Source: Mesorhizobium loti
GTDB taxonomy: Bacteria > Pseudomonadota > Alphaproteobacteria > Rhizobiales > Rhizobiaceae
Direction of reading: 5' to 3'
Length of the DNA stretch: 64,000 bases
NCBI RefSeq assembly: GCF_013170705.1
Contig: NZ_CP033334.1
Location: 558,001-622,000 of the forward strand
Part shown: one piece after another, positions 60,928-64,000 of the stretch
How the letters are laid out: each line of letters starts with the position of its first letter
Position numbering within the stretch: the first letter of the stretch is position 1
Position numbers and translations under genes: made by a program
The notes under the pieces: model-generated
The model's database searches: none
What the model was told of the DNA's origin: nothing
Seen by the model: the letters and a program-made list of their open reading frames with translations, nothing else

Positions 60928-61054
60928 CCCTGGGACAACGTGACGTTTATGGGACGGCGATTTGCCTGCAACCACTTTACGGACCGCGCCTTATCGCGCT
61001 TGGTCGCGGGACATTTTTCGTGGGTTGGCTTCTTGCCCAAAATCGACCATCATT

Positions 61055-61471
61055 TCAAAATTCGCACTTGTAGTAGATGACGGAAACCTCTGGAAATTGA
61101 GGGTCGAAGCGCTCGAAATGAGTCTTGTCGATGACGCGGAACGATGCCGAGAAACTGCTGAACAGAACAGCATCCGAGCAACTCAGCAGTGCAGAGAAAT
61201 GGTCCCCATTCTGTGATATTTTCTCCGCCGTACAACTGGAATTCGGTCCGAGGACTCTGCTGCCGGAGACGATGATTCCGGTTGTCAGCGTAGAACTACG
61301 GTCCTTGTATTCAAACCCCTTGCCTCGCTTCTTGAAGTTGTCTTCACATCCCGTCCCGTTCATCGTCCATGCGCCTTGGAGTGCCTCCATCGAGGCCGCG
61401 GCCACATGGGTCACTCCTCCGGCAAGCATGACGATTGCGGCCATTGCGCCAAGGAACGGGTTTCCGATCAT
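61055..61471 (-). CDS. exported protein of unknown function
   Basis: A 138-residue protein with a signal peptide (MIGNPFLGAMAAIVMLAGGV, cleavage near HVAAASME). The mature part has ALQGAWTMNGTGCEDNFKKRGK and four Cys (in GTGCED, NSSCTAE, LLSCSD, YYKCEF), suggesting two disulfides. No family was recognised. The ATG at 61471 is used; a GTG at 61480 would add three residues. It may belong to the same operon as 61530-63658, all leftward. Confidence 0.7.
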   Translation of the reverse strand: MIGNPFLGAMAAIVMLAGGVTHVAAASMEALQGAWTMNGTGCEDNFKKRGKGFEYKDRSSTLTTGIIVSGSRVLGPNSSCTAEKISQNGDHFSALLSCSDAVLFSSFSASFRVIDKTHFERFDPQFPEVSVIYYKCEF

Positions 61472-61529
61472 TTTCTCCACCTAGCGTATTCAGCTCTTGA
61501 GCATTGAATTCCCAACGAGGCCTGTGCGT

Positions 61530-62537
61530 TCAGGACGGGAAAACCACTTTCCAATCCTGCTTCATGTCAACGACCACCCAATGGCCGTTCACAGCTTCGT
61601 CTAAAGCCTTGTCCAACTTTCCGACGGAAGAGCCGCGATCGTAGGCATATTCGCGGTCAGCGTCGGTGTGATGAACGATCCCCATGAACCGCGCACCGCT
61701 TCCGGCGGCGGTCCACTGCAGCATCTGCAGATCGCCGTCGGAATTGCCGAACGCGAAGATGGGTCTTCGACCGATGAATTTGTGGATGCCAACAGGCTTG
61801 CCAGGACCGTCATCGACGAAGTCAATCTTGGCGTCCTTGATCAAGACCGGCCCGCCATCTTCACCGACGACGTATCTGGTCATGCCTGACGAGCCGACGA
61901 TCCTCTCCGGCGGGATGCCGTAAACCGCTTCCATCCAGGGACGCATGAAGTCGATACCGCCGCCCGAGACCACGAAAATCTTGAATTCGTTTTGGCGCAG
62001 GAACTCGAGCAGTTCCAACATCGGCTGGAAAACAAGCTCGGTATAGCCGCGATGGAACCGGGGATGCTTGGCCGTCCTGGTCCAATCGACGACAGCGCGA
62101 TCAAACTGGTCGGTCGTCATGCCCGCGTGCGTCACTGCCACAATTTCGAATATCCCTTTCTCGCCCGAGCGAACCAGGCCAGCCAGATCGTTAGAAATCA
62201 CTGACTTGAAAGGTTCCTGCGTCTGCCACTGGGGATGGTCAGGCGCGAGCAGCTTCACCCGATCCAATGCGAAGGCGAGTTGAGAATAGATTGGCTGTTC
62301 GCACCACAGGGTTCCGTCGTTGTCGAAAACCGCGATACGTTCGTCCGCGATGACAAAATCACGGGCGGACGGCGTCGTGACTTTGCCGACAAAGTCGAGG
62401 ATCGAAGTTTTGACTGGCCCCTCATGCCACGAGGCGAGAGGTCCTGCTTGCGCGCGCACGGGCAGGACGGCGGAAAGCGGCAGGCCGGCAGCCAGTATGC
62501 CGGCGAGCACCGAGCGTCTGTCCATGATCGGGCTCAT
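61530..62537 (-). CDS. secreted HAD-superfamily phosphatase
   Basis: A 335-residue protein with a twin-Arg-type N-terminus (DRRSVLAGILAAGLPLSAVL) ending near VRAQAG. HAD motif I is AVFDNDGTLW (nucleophile Asp, about 70), motif II is IFVVSGGGIDF, motif III Lys lies in the LIKDAK segment or nearby, and motif IV is FAFGNSDGDLQML. It should hydrolyse a phosphate ester in the periplasm; the substrate is unknown. It is encoded after two other exported proteins. Confidence 0.85.
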   Translation of the reverse strand: MSPIMDRRSVLAGILAAGLPLSAVLPVRAQAGPLASWHEGPVKTSILDFVGKVTTPSARDFVIADERIAVFDNDGTLWCEQPIYSQLAFALDRVKLLAPDHPQWQTQEPFKSVISNDLAGLVRSGEKGIFEIVAVTHAGMTTDQFDRAVVDWTRTAKHPRFHRGYTELVFQPMLELLEFLRQNEFKIFVVSGGGIDFMRPWMEAVYGIPPERIVGSSGMTRYVVGEDGGPVLIKDAKIDFVDDGPGKPVGIHKFIGRRPIFAFGNSDGDLQMLQWTAAGSGARFMGIVHHTDADREYAYDRGSSVGKLDKALDEAVNGHWVVVDMKQDWKVVFPS

Positions 62538-62870
62538 CTACCGAACGACGACTTCGACGTACACACCGCCCGATCTCGCATAATAGATGCCACCGCAATT
62601 GTAGTAGTAGTGCCCGTAGTAGAGACCGTAGACGCAGGCGGGGGGCAGCACGGCGATTTGCCGTGCGATGACGCGCCGTTCTGTCCGACGAACCGTGCGG
62701 CGCGCGACACCGGCATAGGATAGTGGCGTCAACGGACGACCGATCCTTGCTTGGGCGGTCGAAACCGGGTTTAGAACCCCGAGAAAAGCGAGGTCGGAAA
62801 CGGGTCCGATTTCAGCGCACAGGAAACCACCAAAAATCGATGCCGTCAGGAGCTTGCCGAACCTGGTCAT
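62538..62870 (-). CDS. exported Tyr/Gly-rich small protein
   Basis: A 110-residue protein with an N-terminal signal-like segment (MTRFGKLLTASIFGGFLC). The middle is Arg-rich (RRTVRRTERRVIARQ) and the C-terminus is rich in Tyr and Gly (YGLYYGHYYYNCGGIYYARSGG). It overlaps the DUF2092 gene by 4 bases and is adjacent to the HAD gene (1-base spacing), so all three are one operon. The family is seen beside DUF2092 proteins in Rhizobiales as far as can be judged; function unknown. Confidence 0.7.
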   Translation of the reverse strand: MTRFGKLLTASIFGGFLCAEIGPVSDLAFLGVLNPVSTAQARIGRPLTPLSYAGVARRTVRRTERRVIARQIAVLPPACVYGLYYGHYYYNCGGIYYARSGGVYVEVVVR

Positions 62871-63658
62871 TGCTGGTCTCCGTCGTCTTCAGGGCTTGGA
62901 ACCTCATCGATCTGCGCGATGTCGCCCAGGTCGACCTTCTTGGCGCCCGCCGGCGCCTTGAACTTGAAGTCGTTTGCCGCCACCGCGGACCCGAATTTCC
63001 AATCCCTGGTCTCAAGGGTGTATTGCGGGGCCTGCGACAGGTGTTTGCTGGTGATGACATACCGTCGTGGAACTGGCTGATCGCCAGTCTGGATCCATAT
63101 CTGCCAGTCAACGTCATGAGAGCGGAAGGCGAGATACTCGCACTCGACGCCGTCGATGTAGGCGCTCGAAATATGCCGGGCGTCGGTGACCCCGTCCATA
63201 AGCATATCGAACACGTTTGACGCCAGAATATCGGCTCCTGGCGGATCAATGCCGGCGCTCGAAAGTTGCTCACCGAGGTCGTCGAGAGTGCCCTTGGCTT
63301 CCACCTGGCTATAGACATTCAGGTTCTTGCCGAGAATCGACAAGGTCGTGCCGTCGAAGACTGTTTCCATGTCCGCAAAGCCACCAATTCTCGACACGCT
63401 GATCTTGTCTGGCCTTTCAACATCGACCTTGCCGGAGCTTGCGAACTGAAGCTTTTCGAAATTGCGTGTGACGGCTTCCACGGAAGAGTCATAGCTGAAC
63501 GAGAAGGTCTTCTGCTTGGCCATGTAGTCCGACATGGCCTTGAGCAAATCCTTTGCATCGTCGGCCATCGCGTTGCCGATCGGAAGGACTGTCAGGGCGC
63601 TGGCAAGAAGCCAACCGCAAGGACGGATGAGGGTTTTGGATATGACCTGTCTTGGCAT
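62867..63658 (-). CDS. DUF2092-family exported protein
   Basis: A 263-residue protein with a signal peptide ending near GNAMADD. The DUF2092 core is visible: LLKAMSDYMAKQKTFSFSYD, VDVERPDKISVSRIGGFAD, DGTTLSILGKNLNVYSQVEA, and VECEYLAFRSHDVDWQIWIQ. The fold resembles LolA-like lipoprotein carriers, so lipid or lipoprotein handling is possible but unproven. It is the first gene of the operon. Confidence 0.82.
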   Translation of the reverse strand: MPRQVISKTLIRPCGWLLASALTVLPIGNAMADDAKDLLKAMSDYMAKQKTFSFSYDSSVEAVTRNFEKLQFASSGKVDVERPDKISVSRIGGFADMETVFDGTTLSILGKNLNVYSQVEAKGTLDDLGEQLSSAGIDPPGADILASNVFDMLMDGVTDARHISSAYIDGVECEYLAFRSHDVDWQIWIQTGDQPVPRRYVITSKHLSQAPQYTLETRDWKFGSAVAANDFKFKAPAGAKKVDLGDIAQIDEVPSPEDDGDQQ

Positions 63659-64000
63659 CGCGAACTCCAGCGGTTTGGTGTGTCGCGCCGGCGAGGACTC
63701 CGACTGCGGAGCCGATCGCTGCGGCAGCTGCGCGTGTGACGGGCTAACAAGGCAAGAAGCCCGCTAGACTGCCGAGCACATCTGAAAATCAGAGTAGGAA
63801 TTGCACTCTGAGGCACAAGACTCCGCTGCCGTACATACCGATACGAAACGGTAACAGGCAGCGCTTCCTGCCGATGGGCTTCGCGGAACGTTTACGCTGA
63901 TGACGGCGGTCCCTCACTGTGCCGGATAAGGCGGTTCAAACGCCGAGATCGTGACCTGAACGGCGCCTGGAGAACTCGGCTGTAACAGTAAAGTGCTGGC
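63659..64000. other. upstream region at the right edge of the window
   Basis: Contains the presumed promoter of the DUF2092 operon. No ORF with support was found in the 340 bases that are visible. Confidence 0.5.

Noticed and set aside
1..64000. CRISPR arrays, rRNA operons, complete insertion sequences or toxin-antitoxin pairs
   Set aside because: No regularly spaced repeats, rRNA sequence or transposase was seen. The small XRE genes are not paired with a toxin-like gene.

Overview
The window comes from a high-GC alphaproteobacterium, most probably a member of the Rhizobiales close to Mesorhizobium. This is inferred from the gene content (AapJQM-type and ribose-type ABC systems, phnMN), the many sugar-acid genes, and a short intergenic palindrome family typical of rhizobial genomes; no rRNA or other decisive marker is present.

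Layout. (1) 1-2818: the end of a phosphonate operon (phnM, phnN), then two small membrane-protein genes. (2) 2819-30683: a large carbohydrate or sugar-acid catabolic block. It holds a polar-amino-acid-type ABC importer without an ATPase, an SMP-30 lactonase, two ribose-type ABC systems (one with two tandem binding-protein paralogues), a GntR/HutC regulator, an unusual 2-oxoacid dehydrogenase cluster (E1alpha-E1beta-lipoyl in one chain, a 2-hydroxyacid dehydrogenase, and a shortened E2), two enolase-superfamily dehydratases, three SDR-type proteins, a split transketolase and two LacI regulators. (3) 30699-39846: a sulfur-related locus with AapJQM-like genes, a NitT/TauT-type importer, a small cysteine-containing membrane protein, an O-acetylhomoserine sulfhydrylase and a 2-oxoglutarate/Fe(II) oxygenase. 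(4) 40157-43528: small genes, a XRE regulator, a DUF1275 membrane protein, a spermidine-synthase-like methyltransferase and two copies of a palindromic repeat. (5) 43818-51303: a second XRE regulator translationally coupled to a hyfBCEFGI-like operon whose large subunit lacks the Ni-Fe cysteines. (6) 51450-56452: a SnoaL-like gene, a LysR/isochorismatase deletion scar, a DUF3313 lipoprotein, an isoprenylcysteine methyltransferase-like gene and a two-component system. (7) 57301-59554: two tandem PAP2-type membrane phosphatases. (8) 59898-60927: the 3' half of tRNA-Arg(CCG) beside a decayed tyrosine integrase, i.e. the scar of an integrated element. (9) 61055-63658: four genes for exported proteins.

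How the genes may work together. Region 2 appears to be one multi-operon catabolic regulon. A palindrome near ATGCTATTATAATAGCAT lies upstream of at least five transcription units, including the GntR gene itself. A different, identical 14-bp palindrome (TGGTACCGGTATCA) lies upstream of the ABC operon and in the divergent region feeding the SDR-transketolase-dehydratase operon; it is probably read by the LacI protein encoded at 22634-23671. Substrates would enter through the ABC systems, be hydrolysed as lactones, dehydrated and oxidised, and be cleaved by the transketolase and/or oxidatively decarboxylated by the fused E1 complex. The actual substrate cannot be read from the sequence. In region 3 the two outermost promoters share a near-identical 23-bp element, which suggests co-regulation by sulfur supply. 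In region 6 three copies of a TTTAC-type direct-repeat element suggest that the OmpR-type regulator controls itself and its two neighbours.
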